Shown piece by piece: positions 44,021 through 52,634 of a DNA stretch of 64,000 nt; position 1 is the first letter of the stretch, and each line of letters opens with the position of its first letter. The notes below the pieces were generated by a model. That model was not told the DNA's origin, did not search any database, and worked only from the letters and a program-made list of their open reading frames with translations. Origin of the DNA: Bifidobacterium sp. (GTDB lineage: Bacteria > Actinomycetota > Actinomycetes > Actinomycetales > Bifidobacteriaceae); the NCBI RefSeq assembly GCF_022640935.1, contig NZ_JALCCV010000005.1, forward strand, positions 1 through 64,000, read 5' to 3'. The translations under genes were made by a program, and so were the position numbers.

Positions 44021-44935
44021 CTAACCCGCCGTATAACTCAGGTATCGATGCCCTGGCTCGTATTCGAGCATTGGCGTATCGGGATCGTTCAAAATGTCTT
44101 TGGAGAATGTCGAGTAATCGATGGTCTGCAGCGGTTTGCCCGGCGCGATGGCCTGATTGACCTGCGCTGCAAGGAAGCCTTGCGTGTAAGGGTGCTGCGG
44201 GGCCGTGTAGATCTGCTTGGTCGAGCCGTATTCGACCTCCACGCCGTTGTACATGACCATCATGTTCTGACAGGTCTCCCAGATGACGCCGAGATCGTGC
44301 GTGATGAAGATGATCGACATGCCGATCTCTCGTTGGATCTTCTTGAACAGCGCGATGATCTGTGCCTGCACGGTGACGTCCAGCGCGGTCGTTGGCTCGT
44401 CGGCGATGAGCAATTTCGGGTTGCAGGCGATCGCGATCGCGATGACCACGCGCTGGCGCATGCCGCCCGAGAATTCGAAGGGATACATGCTGATGCGTTC
44501 CTTCGCATTCGGTATCTCCACCAGTTCGAGCAGCTCCAACGCCTTCTTGCGCGCCTGGCTGTGCGAAACCTGCTGATGGGCTTCGATCGTTTCCGTGATC
44601 TGCTTTTCGATGGTGAACACGGGATCCAAGCTCGTCATGGGATCTTGGAAAACCATCGATATCTCGCTGCCGCGAAACCGCGGAAGCACCTTCTTCGGGA
44701 TGGAGAGAATGTCGGTGTCCCCCATGCGCATTGTCTTTGCGGTGATTTCCGCGTTCGTCGGCAGCAGCCGCATCAATGACAGCGAGGTCACGCTTTTGCC
44801 TGAGCCGGATTCACCCACAATGCCGAGCGTCTCGCCGGATGCAAGCCTGAAATCGGTGCCCTTGACCACATGCGTCCGGGCTCCATTGTGCACGAATGAT
44901 ACGTTGAGCCCTTCGACGTCCAGTAAGGTTCCCAT
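44021..44935 (-). CDS. Peptide ABC transporter ATP-binding protein (OppD/DppD type)
   Basis: The 304-aa ATPase has Walker A GESGSGKSV near residue 42, signature FSGGMRQRVVIAIAIA near 157 and Walker B LLIADEPTTALDVTVQ near 178, then HPYTQGFLAAQ near 262. The order and sequence are those of OppD-type subunits. An AAGGAGGCAAT site precedes the ATG, and the gene lies 27 bp after the permease gene. It works with the other ATPase as the motor of the importer. Confidence 0.93.
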   Translation of the reverse strand: MGTLLDVEGLNVSFVHNGARTHVVKGTDFRLASGETLGIVGESGSGKSVTSLSLMRLLPTNAEITAKTMRMGDTDILSIPKKVLPRFRGSEISMVFQDPMTSLDPVFTIEKQITETIEAHQQVSHSQARKKALELLELVEIPNAKERISMYPFEFSGGMRQRVVIAIAIACNPKLLIADEPTTALDVTVQAQIIALFKKIQREIGMSIIFITHDLGVIWETCQNMMVMYNGVEVEYGSTKQIYTAPQHPYTQGFLAAQVNQAIAPGKPLQTIDYSTFSKDILNDPDTPMLEYEPGHRYLSYTAG

Positions 44936-44962
44936 ATTGCCTCCTTCTTGGCCTTAAGCCTC

Positions 44963-45853
44963 TCAGTCCTCGACCTTGGGGTCGAGGGCGTCGCGCAGCC
45001 CGTCGCCGAATACGTTGAATGCCAGAATGGTGAGGAATATGGCCAAGCCCGGGAAGAACGCGACGTAGGGCGCCGTGGCGATGTAGTCGCGTCCGTCGCT
45101 GAGCATGGCGCCCCATTCCGGCGACGGCGGCTGGGCCCCCAAGCCGAGGAAGCTCAGGCTTGCGGCAGTCAGGATGGAATTGCCCAGGCGCATCGTGAAG
45201 TTGACGATGATGCTGGCGAAAGTACCCGGAAAGATGTGCGAAAAGATGATCCGCGCATTCGACGCCCCCAGCGAATGCTCCACTTCGATGTATTCGGATT
45301 GCTGGATTTCCAAAGCGCTGCCACGCACGATGCGCGCGAAGTTCGGGATGCCGAAGATGGCGACCGCCACGACGACGTTGAACAGGCCCGGCCCGAGGAT
45401 GGCGATGATGCCGATCGCCAGAATGATGCCAGGGAAGGCGAAGAGCACGTCAGAGAAACGCATGATGATGCTGTCGAGCCAGCCGCCATAGAAGGCAGCC
45501 AGCAGCCCGAGGATGCTGCCGATGACCGCCGCCACCGCCACCGAGGAGACGCCGACGGCCAGCGAGATGCGACCACCATACAGAACCCGGCTGAAGATGT
45601 CTCTGCCGAAGGAGTCCGTGCCAAACAGATGGCGCGCGGACGGCCCCTGCAGAACGCTGTTATAATCGGCCTGCGAGAAGTTATATGGCGCGACTACGGG
45701 TGCCAGAATGACGACGACTACCAGCAGCGCAATGAAGATCGCAGCGATCAGCGCGTTCCGTTGGCGAAGGAACGAAGAGAAGAAGGCACGGACGGGCGAA
45801 GTCGCCCCGATATGCGAGTAGTTGTCTTCGACAACGATTCCCTGTGCGGTCAT
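44963..45853 (-). CDS. Peptide ABC transporter permease (OppC/DppC type)
   Basis: The 296-aa membrane subunit has an N-terminal helix (NALIAAIFIALLVVVVILAPVVAPY), the GTDSFGRDIFSRVLYGGRISL segment and the EAA-like loop (EVEHSLGASNARIIFSHIFP) of the OppC family, followed by further helices and the end LRDALDPKVED. It forms the membrane pore with the OppB-type permease, whose gene ends 16 bp upstream. The longer gap to OppD shows normal operon spacing. Confidence 0.93.
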   Translation of the reverse strand: MTAQGIVVEDNYSHIGATSPVRAFFSSFLRQRNALIAAIFIALLVVVVILAPVVAPYNFSQADYNSVLQGPSARHLFGTDSFGRDIFSRVLYGGRISLAVGVSSVAVAAVIGSILGLLAAFYGGWLDSIIMRFSDVLFAFPGIILAIGIIAILGPGLFNVVVAVAIFGIPNFARIVRGSALEIQQSEYIEVEHSLGASNARIIFSHIFPGTFASIIVNFTMRLGNSILTAASLSFLGLGAQPPSPEWGAMLSDGRDYIATAPYVAFFPGLAIFLTILAFNVFGDGLRDALDPKVED

Positions 45854-45868
45854 GACCGGCCCACCTTC

Positions 45869-46795
45869 CTATTTCTCGAAACGGATCTTCGGATTCAACA
45901 ACCCGTAGAGCACGTCCACGATGAGGTTGATCACAAGGAACTCAACGGAGAAGAGCAGCAGCAATACGCGGATGACCGTGTAATCGCGGTAGCTCACCGA
46001 GTCGATCAGAAGCCTTCCCACTCCCGGCCAGTTGAAGATCGTCTCGACGACGACCGAGCCGCCCAGCATGAAACCCATCTGCAGGCCTATCATCGTCACG
46101 ATGGGTATCAAGGCGTTTCTCAGCCCGTGCCCATACACCACGGAACGTTCAGTCAGCCCCTTTGCACGAGCCAGCCGCAGATAATTCTCTTTCGACACCT
46201 CGATCATGGAGGAGCGCGTGAACCGGGCGACGACCGCTGCGGTTCCCATGCCAAGCGTCAGGGATGGCAGCACGTAATCGCGCCAGCCGGAGCCCATGCC
46301 GCCGGTCGGGAACCAGCCGAAGCGCACGGAAAAATACTGCATGAGCATCAGACCGAGCCAGAAAGACGGGATCGATATGCCGGCGACCGCCAGGATCATA
46401 CCGAGATGATCCTTCCACGTGTTGCGGTTGCGCGCCGAGAACACGCCGATGAGCAAGCCGAAGATGATCGCCCAGAATAAGCTGGCCAAGCTCAGCAGGA
46501 GCGTGGGCATGAAACGCGATCCGATCTCCACGGTCACTGGCTGGTGAGTGCGCAGCGAATCGCCAAAGTTGAAGGTGAACAGGCTCACCAGGAAGTCCTT
46601 GTACTGGACGATCAGCGGCTCGTTCAACCCCAGCTGCTGGCGCATCTGCGCCACTGTCTGTTCCGAAGCATCAAGCCCTGCGGCGAGCCTTGCGGGGTCG
46701 CCGGGAATGAAATGGATGAACAGGAAAACGAAAATCGTGATGAAAAACAGCGTAGGAATCATCCCGATGATGCGCTTGGCTATGTATTTGCCCAC
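45869..46795 (-). CDS. Peptide ABC transporter permease (OppB/DppB type)
   Basis: The 308-aa subunit has the family's N-terminal pattern MGKYIAKRIIGMIPTLFF, a long periplasmic-type loop, then the EAA loop (YLRLARAKGLTERSVVYGHG) and the signature GSVVVETIFNWPGVGRLLI near residue 260. It forms the pore with the OppC-type permease. A large hairpin lies between this gene and the binding-protein gene upstream. Confidence 0.94.
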   Translation of the reverse strand: MGKYIAKRIIGMIPTLFFITIFVFLFIHFIPGDPARLAAGLDASEQTVAQMRQQLGLNEPLIVQYKDFLVSLFTFNFGDSLRTHQPVTVEIGSRFMPTLLLSLASLFWAIIFGLLIGVFSARNRNTWKDHLGMILAVAGISIPSFWLGLMLMQYFSVRFGWFPTGGMGSGWRDYVLPSLTLGMGTAAVVARFTRSSMIEVSKENYLRLARAKGLTERSVVYGHGLRNALIPIVTMIGLQMGFMLGGSVVVETIFNWPGVGRLLIDSVSYRDYTVIRVLLLLFSVEFLVINLIVDVLYGLLNPKIRFEK

Positions 46796-46811
46796 AAGAT
46801 CCCTCCCATAT

Positions 46812-46851
46812 ATGCCGTCCGCAGAGCATTGCTCGGCTCTGCGGACGGCAT
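46812..46851 (-). terminator. Intercistronic hairpin between oppA-type and oppB-type genes
   Basis: A 16-bp perfect inverted repeat (46812-46827 with 46836-46851) with an 8-base loop lies 17 bp upstream of the OppB start. Such structures between a binding-protein gene and permease genes usually stabilise or partly terminate the binding-protein message, giving an excess of binding protein. Confidence 0.6.
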
Positions 46852-46893
46852 GGTCGCGTTACGATGCTACGAAACTGCTGGCGCTACGACTCG

Positions 46894-48471
46894 TTATTTG
46901 CCGAAGCTCAGATCGCCCACATTCAGCAGACCGTCGGGAGACAGATACACGCCCTGGAGGCTTTTCTGCGACGCGTATGTATTCTTCGGGACTGTCAAGA
47001 ACACCCACGGCGCCGTCTTCCAGATCTCCGCCTGCGCCTTGTCGTATGCCTCGGCCCGCACGGAGTCGTCCGCGCTGGCCAAACCAGCCTTCAGCTGGGC
47101 ATTCACGACATCGTCGTTGTAATAGGCGGTGTTGTAGGAATTCGGCGGGAAGCTGTCCGTGCCGCCAAGCAGCGGCCGCAGGCCCCAGTCGGCATCGCCG
47201 GTCGAAGGCGACCAGCCACCGTAGTACATCTGCACCTCGGCGTCCGCGGGAGTCTTGGCGCCCCACAGTCGGTCGGAGAGAGTGCCCGATTCCATCTGCT
47301 CGACCTTGACCTTGATGTTGATCTTGGCGAGCTGCTGCTGGACGAACTCGGTCGCCTGCTGGGACTGGGAGGTATTGTTGCTCCAGATCGTCGTGCTGAA
47401 ACCGTTGGGATAGCCGGCCTCGGTCATGAGCTGTTTCGCCTTGGCGAGATCGAAGGCATAGCTGCCCTGCTTGGCGTAGTACTGGACGCTGGGCGCCAGC
47501 GGGGCATCGGCGACTTCGCCTTGGCCGAAGAACACGACGTTGATGAACGCTTGCTTGTCAATGGCGTAATTGATCGCCTGGCGGACCTTTACATCATTGA
47601 AGGGCTTCACGTTCGTGTTCATCGAGACATACTGCTCATAGATCGAGTCCCCTGCGGTCACATCGTATTTGCCGCCGGCAGACAGCGACTTGAATTGGTT
47701 CGCGGGAACCGGATAAATGAAGTCCGCCTCGCCGCTTTGCAGCATCGCGATGCGGGTGCCATCCTCGGGCGTGGGCTTGAAGGTGATTGAATCGGCCTGG
47801 GTGATGTTGGACTTATCCCAGTACTTGTCGTTCTTGGTGACGGTAAGATGATCGCCTGAAACCCATTCCTTGAAGATGTAAGGTCCGGTGCCGACCGGGT
47901 GGCGGCTGACTTCCTTGCCGTACTTTTCAATAGCTGCCGGACTGATCATGAGCCCTGCCGGATGTGCGAAGGTGTTCGCGATCGCGCCGAACGGCTGCTT
48001 GAGATTGACCTCGACGGTGGAATCATCAATGACCTTGGTGTTATCGATCACGTTAAACAGACTTGCGCGGATCAGGCCACTGTCCGGCGCGGTGACGCGG
48101 TCCAAGTTGGCCTTGACCGCTTCCGCATTGAACGGCGTGCCATCCGAGAAGCTGATGCCTTTGCGCAGCTTGAACGTGATCTGGGTCGCTGTGTCATTGA
48201 CCTTCCAGGAGTCGGCCAGCACGCCGATCACCTTCATGTTCTTATCGAAACCGAGCAGCCCCTGATAGATGGTCTTCTGCACGGAATACGACAGGTTGTC
48301 GTTCGTATTCTGCGGATCCATCGTCGTGAAATCCGCCGAGACGGCAACAGTGATGTTGCTGTCCGCGGCGTTTGACGAGCCTCCCTGCGACGAACCGGTG
48401 CCTGAGGAGCACGCGGTAAGAAAAACCATGGACAGCAGCAACGCAAGAACTTTGAATCTTGACTTCCTCAT
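46894..48471 (-). CDS. Peptide ABC transporter substrate-binding lipoprotein (SBP_5)
   Basis: The 525-aa lipoprotein has a signal peptide with lipobox (FLTACSSG, Cys near residue 21), a Ser/Gly-rich linker and the SBP_bac_5 fold: VNDTATQITFKLRKGISFSDGTPFNAEAVK near residue 100, and KVRQAINYAIDKQAFI near 300. Family members bind di- or oligopeptides or nickel. The start at 48471 fits the signal peptide. It is the first gene of the cluster; a long leader with an inverted repeat (48573-48584 with 48616-48626) precedes it. The ligand is inferred to include isoaspartyl peptides because of the downstream dipeptidase. Confidence 0.93.
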   Translation of the reverse strand: MRKSRFKVLALLLSMVFLTACSSGTGSSQGGSSNAADSNITVAVSADFTTMDPQNTNDNLSYSVQKTIYQGLLGFDKNMKVIGVLADSWKVNDTATQITFKLRKGISFSDGTPFNAEAVKANLDRVTAPDSGLIRASLFNVIDNTKVIDDSTVEVNLKQPFGAIANTFAHPAGLMISPAAIEKYGKEVSRHPVGTGPYIFKEWVSGDHLTVTKNDKYWDKSNITQADSITFKPTPEDGTRIAMLQSGEADFIYPVPANQFKSLSAGGKYDVTAGDSIYEQYVSMNTNVKPFNDVKVRQAINYAIDKQAFINVVFFGQGEVADAPLAPSVQYYAKQGSYAFDLAKAKQLMTEAGYPNGFSTTIWSNNTSQSQQATEFVQQQLAKINIKVKVEQMESGTLSDRLWGAKTPADAEVQMYYGGWSPSTGDADWGLRPLLGGTDSFPPNSYNTAYYNDDVVNAQLKAGLASADDSVRAEAYDKAQAEIWKTAPWVFLTVPKNTYASQKSLQGVYLSPDGLLNVGDLSFGK

Positions 48472-48952
48472 TGCCTCATTCCCTTCCCTAGTGCCAAAGC
48501 CAGTGCGAACGGTTACCGAAGCAATCGGGCGCACGGGGAAATCTTTCGAAGAAATCGTTTTCCGTGCCGACCGCGCCGGGGCAATCCGCACGAAAACGGG
48601 AACTTCCTGAAATCGTTGCCCCGCGCCTGGCAATAGACCTTAGTATTGTCGACGGATTCGTGAGCCGACTCCTCCAACGGAATCGTCAGAGCCGCCTCAC
48701 GAATGTATACAGCATCATACGTGGCCCAATGTTTGCTACCTGTAGAGCATATGTTTCAATCAGATTAACGAACTGAGCGCTTTCGGCCGGCTGCGCTTCA
48801 GGCCAGGTATCATCATCTGGATCTAGTTTGATGCTGTGCGCACTGCGAGGCGCCGTCTCACAGTCCATTCAGCTTCGCCAAGCAATGAGCACGAAACAGC
48901 GGACACCGCGGATATCGTGGATACCATGGATTTTGCGCGATATCGTGGAGCT
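48472..48952. promoter_or_regulatory. Divergent spacer upstream of the peptide importer
   Basis: No gene is supported in this 481-bp region. A bulged inverted repeat (GCGC-C-GGGGCAA with TTGCCCCGCGC) at 48573-48584 and 48616-48626 lies about 100-155 bp upstream of the binding-protein start; it may be a leader structure or an operator. The promoter of the DsrE-like gene on the other strand must also lie here. Confidence 0.4.
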
Positions 48953-49294
48953 ATGTCGGACAACAATGAATTCGTAGATAGGCCTGTGCTCCTGCATGCG
49001 TCGGATGATGGCAAGGATGTTGCGCGGGGCCTGGGGCTTGCATCCGGGATCCTGAGCGATCCAGGGTGCGCGGACTGCGTGCTGCTGGTCGTCAATCACA
49101 ATGCCGTCGAAGGATTGCACGAGCTCGATGGCGCGGATGTTCCCGACGGTCTGACGGTTGTCGCATGCGCCAAGGCGCTGCGGACCCACGGCATATTGCC
49201 GGCTTCGCTGGATCCGCGCATCGAAGTGGTGCCCTCGGGAATCGTGTTCATCGCCCAACAGCAGCGCGACCACGGCTGGTACATCAGGCTTTAG
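48953..49294 (+). CDS. DsrE-like small protein
   Basis: The 113-aa protein has the DsrE/YchN pattern: LLHASDDGKDVARGLGLASGIL, a hydrophobic strand VLLVVNHNAVEGL, TVVACAKALRTHGI near residue 75 and VVPSGIVFIAQQQRDHGWYIRL at the end. The Cys in the VACAKAL motif is at the position of the active Cys of sulfur-transfer relatives. The ATG at 48953 is preceded by GGAG. It could carry sulfane sulfur; a YeiH-type exporter is encoded 620 bp further on in the opposite direction. Confidence 0.7.
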   Translation: MSDNNEFVDRPVLLHASDDGKDVARGLGLASGILSDPGCADCVLLVVNHNAVEGLHELDGADVPDGLTVVACAKALRTHGILPASLDPRIEVVPSGIVFIAQQQRDHGWYIRL

Positions 49295-49439
49295 CACAGC
49301 TCAGGATGGGACTGGGATCGTCCGGAAACTTCCGAAACGATCGATCGTCGCCCTGCGGCCCTGCCGCTCGCGCCGATCGAGGCAGGGTCGCAGGGCTGCC
49401 GACAGTCACGACGGCGTCCCGCTTCCTTTATTCTTGTTC

Positions 49440-49631
49440 TTATTTGATTTCGTATGCGGCGAAGGACACTGAGCTGGACTGTTCCGCCGAGACTTTGATG
49501 GCATTCGCCCGAGGGCCTAGCCGCACTGGCAAAACGACCGATTGCAAAGGCTGCGAATCGCACGCCCCTGCCTTGAATGATCTGACCGTAAATTCGTGTT
49601 CCACGGCAGCAGGCGAAAGTATCGTGGCCAT
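49440..49631 (-). pseudogene. Possible C-terminal remnant of a carbohydrate-binding domain
   Basis: The frame encodes SVVLPVRLGPRANAIKVSA followed by FAAYEIK and a stop, resembling the last strand of CBM35/CBM6-type domains (L-x-L-x-x-G-x-N-x-I-x-V). Only about 60 residues remain and no upstream gene was found, so it would be a remnant. Evidence is resemblance of a short segment only. Confidence 0.25.
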
Positions 49632-49813
49632 GCCGGGCAGAATTGCCGCACAACTCGCAGAGAGCTTTATCTTTGTATTGCCATCCTTGGCAGAACAGTT
49701 TTTTTCTATAGCTCAGCACAACACATAGTTCAAAGAGAATCTCCTTCGGCAGAGCAGGAGCAATATCTGATTGTGCATTTGACGTGTGAACGCCATAGCC
49801 GCCCTATGCATTT

Positions 49814-49851
49814 CCCGATTCTTTCTGCAGTAAACTGCAGAAAGAATCGGG
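49814..49851. repeat. 38-bp palindrome between convergent genes
   Basis: CCCGATTCTTTCTGCAGT is followed by AA and its exact reverse complement. The region sits between two convergent genes, so it may act as a bidirectional terminator; no long T-run follows on either side. Confidence 0.75.
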
Positions 49852-49910
49852 ATCCCTCGCTTGAAGAAACAATGCTTCACGCAGTACTCGAATATATGTC
49901 CTGTCATTGT

Positions 49911-50984
49911 TCAGAAGAACAGCTTCGCAACGCCAGCGGCCAGGAATACAAGCAGAATCGAGGCGAGGAAGCTTGCCAGGAAGACGCGGCGGCCCTGGAC
50001 AGCGATGGCTTTGAAGTTCACAGTCAGTCCGAGCGCCGCCATGGCCATGCCGAGCACGATGTAGGCGACGTTCACCAACTGCGCGGTGATTGCGGCGACG
50101 AAGGGCACGAAGGTGCCGATAACCGAAGCCGCGATGAAGCCGAGCATGAACCACGGGAACGCGACCACGCGTTTGCCGCCGCCGGCCACTTGGCTGTGGC
50201 GCTTATCCCACCAGATGGCGATGATAATGGCCGCGAACACGAGCATGAGCACGCGCGATAGTTTCATGATCGTTGCAATATCCACCGCGCCGAATGCGGC
50301 TCCGGCCGCCACGGCATGCGCGATCTCGTGCAGCGAGGCGCCGGCCATGATGCCGAGCTGCGTATGGCTCATGCCAGTCAGCGGGCCGAACGCGATTTCG
50401 GCGAGCGCGAACACCGTGCCCATGATCGCCACCGTCGCCACGGCCATGGTCACGTCGTCGGCCTTCTCTGTTTCGCGCTCTTCGGGGACTCGGATCGCGC
50501 CGGACAGGCCCATCACGGCTGCCGCGCCGCAGATGCCAGTACCACCGGCGACCAGAATCGCCAGCATCGGGTCGACGCCGAGCCTGCGAGCGATGGCGTA
50601 AGTCACCATGATGCTAAATGTGACGACGAGAGCCGCAATAGGCAGGCATTTGATGCCCTGTGTGAAGAGCACGGTGAGATTGAGCTTGAAACCGAGCAGA
50701 ATGATGCCCAAGCGCAGCAGCTTGTTGGAGATCAGCCCGGCGGCGTCCTTGATGCCTGCGCGGCGTTGCTGCGAACTCTTGGAAGCGGCAACGCACCACC
50801 GGCGAATCGGGAACTGCAGCATCATGCCGATGAGCAGCGCGATAATCAGCGCGCCGAACAGGCTGAACCCCGGATATTGCTTGAGCCATGCGCCAATCAG
50901 CGATGCGACGAGCGTCACGACAACGACGAACAGCATGTCAGCGGTGAAGACGCGCCTCGCCCATTTCTTCTGGAACTCTCTCAT
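49911..50984 (-). CDS. YeiH family putative sulfate exporter
   Basis: The 357-aa polytopic protein has the UPF0324/YeiH features: FSLFGALIIALLIGMMLQFPIR, KLLRLGIILLGFKLNLTVL, the signature GGTGICGAAAVMGLSGAI near residue 160, and SLHEIAHAVAAGAAFG near 225. Family members are predicted to export sulfate or sulfite-type anions. A LysR-type regulator gene lies 455 bp upstream in the same direction, as in the YeiE-YeiH pair of enterobacteria. The ATG at 50984 is preferred to a TTG eight codons earlier. Confidence 0.88.
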   Translation of the reverse strand: MREFQKKWARRVFTADMLFVVVVTLVASLIGAWLKQYPGFSLFGALIIALLIGMMLQFPIRRWCVAASKSSQQRRAGIKDAAGLISNKLLRLGIILLGFKLNLTVLFTQGIKCLPIAALVVTFSIMVTYAIARRLGVDPMLAILVAGGTGICGAAAVMGLSGAIRVPEERETEKADDVTMAVATVAIMGTVFALAEIAFGPLTGMSHTQLGIMAGASLHEIAHAVAAGAAFGAVDIATIMKLSRVLMLVFAAIIIAIWWDKRHSQVAGGGKRVVAFPWFMLGFIAASVIGTFVPFVAAITAQLVNVAYIVLGMAMAALGLTVNFKAIAVQGRRVFLASFLASILLVFLAAGVAKLFF

Positions 50985-51008
50985 AGACGCCCATTCAACC
51001 GGATGCAA

Positions 51009-51438
51009 TCAGCATCGGTCAAATCGAACTTAGCTATGTTTGGCATTGATTATTTCGATGCTATATGGATTACCCTGGTCATCATGCCGCAGCCATCGCA
51101 AGAACCGGTCCACCACCAGCCCACTCGGTCCTGTGATCAACGTTTAAGACTAATCCCTGCTTCTATCTGCGCTGCGCGCAGCGGTAATCGCGCGACGCTC
51201 CAAGTAACGCGACCAGAAAATGGCGGTTTTATGCCGTCAGATACTCAACGCTCCGCGAAATAGCACCTCACATAACGCAGATAACTCTCCGCAGCACCCC
51301 AATAACGCTACGTACAAGAGAGATGCCTGTTTCTTGTGCACAAAATTTCAGGATTTCCGGCCATCCCGGACACAGAAAGCGATCAATCAAACGTAACCAA
51401 GCGCTCAGCAGACAAGCCCTCGCCCAACCGCCATCCGT
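51009..51438. other. Spacer between LysR-type regulator and yeiH-type gene
   Basis: No gene is supported. It should carry the promoter and operators for the exporter gene. No LysR-type site was identified with confidence. Confidence 0.4.
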
Positions 51439-52254
51439 TCACCCGCGCATCGCATCGACCATCGTATGAGCCAGAACACGCTGCGCGCGCGAAAGTCCGG
51501 ATCGCGGTATCAACGCGTAGAAACGCCGCACGAATTCGCCGCTCAACTCGCGCGTTGGCACATGCTCGGGCACGGCGGCCTGCGAGACGATTGACTGGCC
51601 GAATCCAGCAGCAAGAGTGGCTACAATCGCCGCATTGCTGGCCACTTCGATGCTGTGCGCCGGAGTCCTGTCGCAGGTTTTGAAAAATAGATCGGTATAG
51701 TAGCGCACACCGGAACCATGCTCGCGCACCAGCCACACGTCACCCTGCGCCCCGGCCCACACGAGCCGATCCTCACGCAGAGTGACCCGGCTCACCGATT
51801 CATTGACGATGGGCTTCTCCACAATGCCCAATTGCGCGGCCTTTATGCCGGTGCGCTCAAGGATCGCGTCGGAATTCAGCGTCGCCGTGCGCAGGTCAAA
51901 TTGCGCAAGACCGTTCGCCCCACAAGCCAGCGCCGATGGCAGCAGCACCTCGGACGCGGTATGGGAGAATAATGCAAGAAACGGCTCGCGACGCTCGCGA
52001 CTCGCCGCGATCTGCTCGCAGGCTTCACGCCACGAATCGCCGATGCCTGTCGCTGCACGGTACAACAGCAGCCCCGCCTCGGTCGGCGTCACATCGCCTT
52101 TCGCATGACGCTCGAACAATGGCGCCCCGACCACGCGTTCCAACTGCGCGATGCGCGAGGAAACCGTGGGCTGCGAAACCTTAAGCTCGTCGGCGGCCAG
52201 CGTGAATTGACCGATTTCGACCACGGCAACAAGGGTCTCAAGCAAGGGGAACAT
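51439..52254 (-). CDS. LysR family transcriptional regulator
   Basis: The 271-aa regulator begins with the winged helix-turn-helix of LysR proteins (LVAVVEIGQFTLAADELKVSQPTVSSRIAQLERVVG, residues 8-44). The substrate-binding domain follows (about 90-270). It is transcribed in the same direction as the YeiH-type exporter gene and probably regulates it. In enterobacteria the neighbouring YeiE regulator responds to sulfite; the ligand here is unknown. Confidence 0.88.
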   Translation of the reverse strand: MFPLLETLVAVVEIGQFTLAADELKVSQPTVSSRIAQLERVVGAPLFERHAKGDVTPTEAGLLLYRAATGIGDSWREACEQIAASRERREPFLALFSHTASEVLLPSALACGANGLAQFDLRTATLNSDAILERTGIKAAQLGIVEKPIVNESVSRVTLREDRLVWAGAQGDVWLVREHGSGVRYYTDLFFKTCDRTPAHSIEVASNAAIVATLAAGFGQSIVSQAAVPEHVPTRELSGEFVRRFYALIPRSGLSRAQRVLAHTMVDAMRG

Positions 52255-52361
52255 GGGTCAAGCCTAGCGCAGCAGCGGCGTGGAACTCCAACGCACACCC
52301 CACGAAATTTCACTGACAAATCATGCTATCGTTTATACATTAGATATACAAAGGAATTTAC

Positions 52362-52634
52362 ATGACCGCTGCAACCATAGCTGTGCGTACATCGCAGGAC
52401 GTCAAACAAGAGGCGCAGCAGGTGTTCAAAGGCCTCGGCCTTGATATGAGCACCGCCATCAACATGTTCCTCAGACAAAGCATTGTCGAGCAGGCGCTAC
52501 CGTTCCGGCCGTCGCTGCAAGACGTAAACAACGCTCCGACCCGATACGCCGAAACGAGAAAAGGAAGCAACGATGCAGATAGTCTCAGCCTCGCACCCGT
52601 CGATTCGCACGATGGGCCGTATCGACGACGATGA
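52362..52634 (+). CDS. RelB/DinJ family antitoxin, orphan
   Basis: The 90-aa product has the RelB/DinJ ribbon-helix-helix: TIAVRTSQDVKQEAQQVFKGLGLDMSTAINMFLRQSIVE at residues 5-44. No RelE/YafQ toxin frame follows. Instead, the gene overlaps a large esterase gene by 62 bases in another frame. The expected C-terminal toxin-binding part is replaced by DADSLSLAPVDSHDG, so it may be C-terminally changed by fusion with the esterase start. A TACAAAGGAATTTAC site precedes the start. Confidence 0.78.
   Translation: MTAATIAVRTSQDVKQEAQQVFKGLGLDMSTAINMFLRQSIVEQALPFRPSLQDVNNAPTRYAETRKGSNDADSLSLAPVDSHDGPYRRR

Larger units (their letters stand above)
49295..49910. other. Spacer with gene remnant and 38-bp palindrome
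   Basis: No intact gene is supported between the DsrE-like and YeiH-type genes, which converge. It contains the possible gene remnant at 49440-49631 and the palindrome at 49814-49851. Confidence 0.45.
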
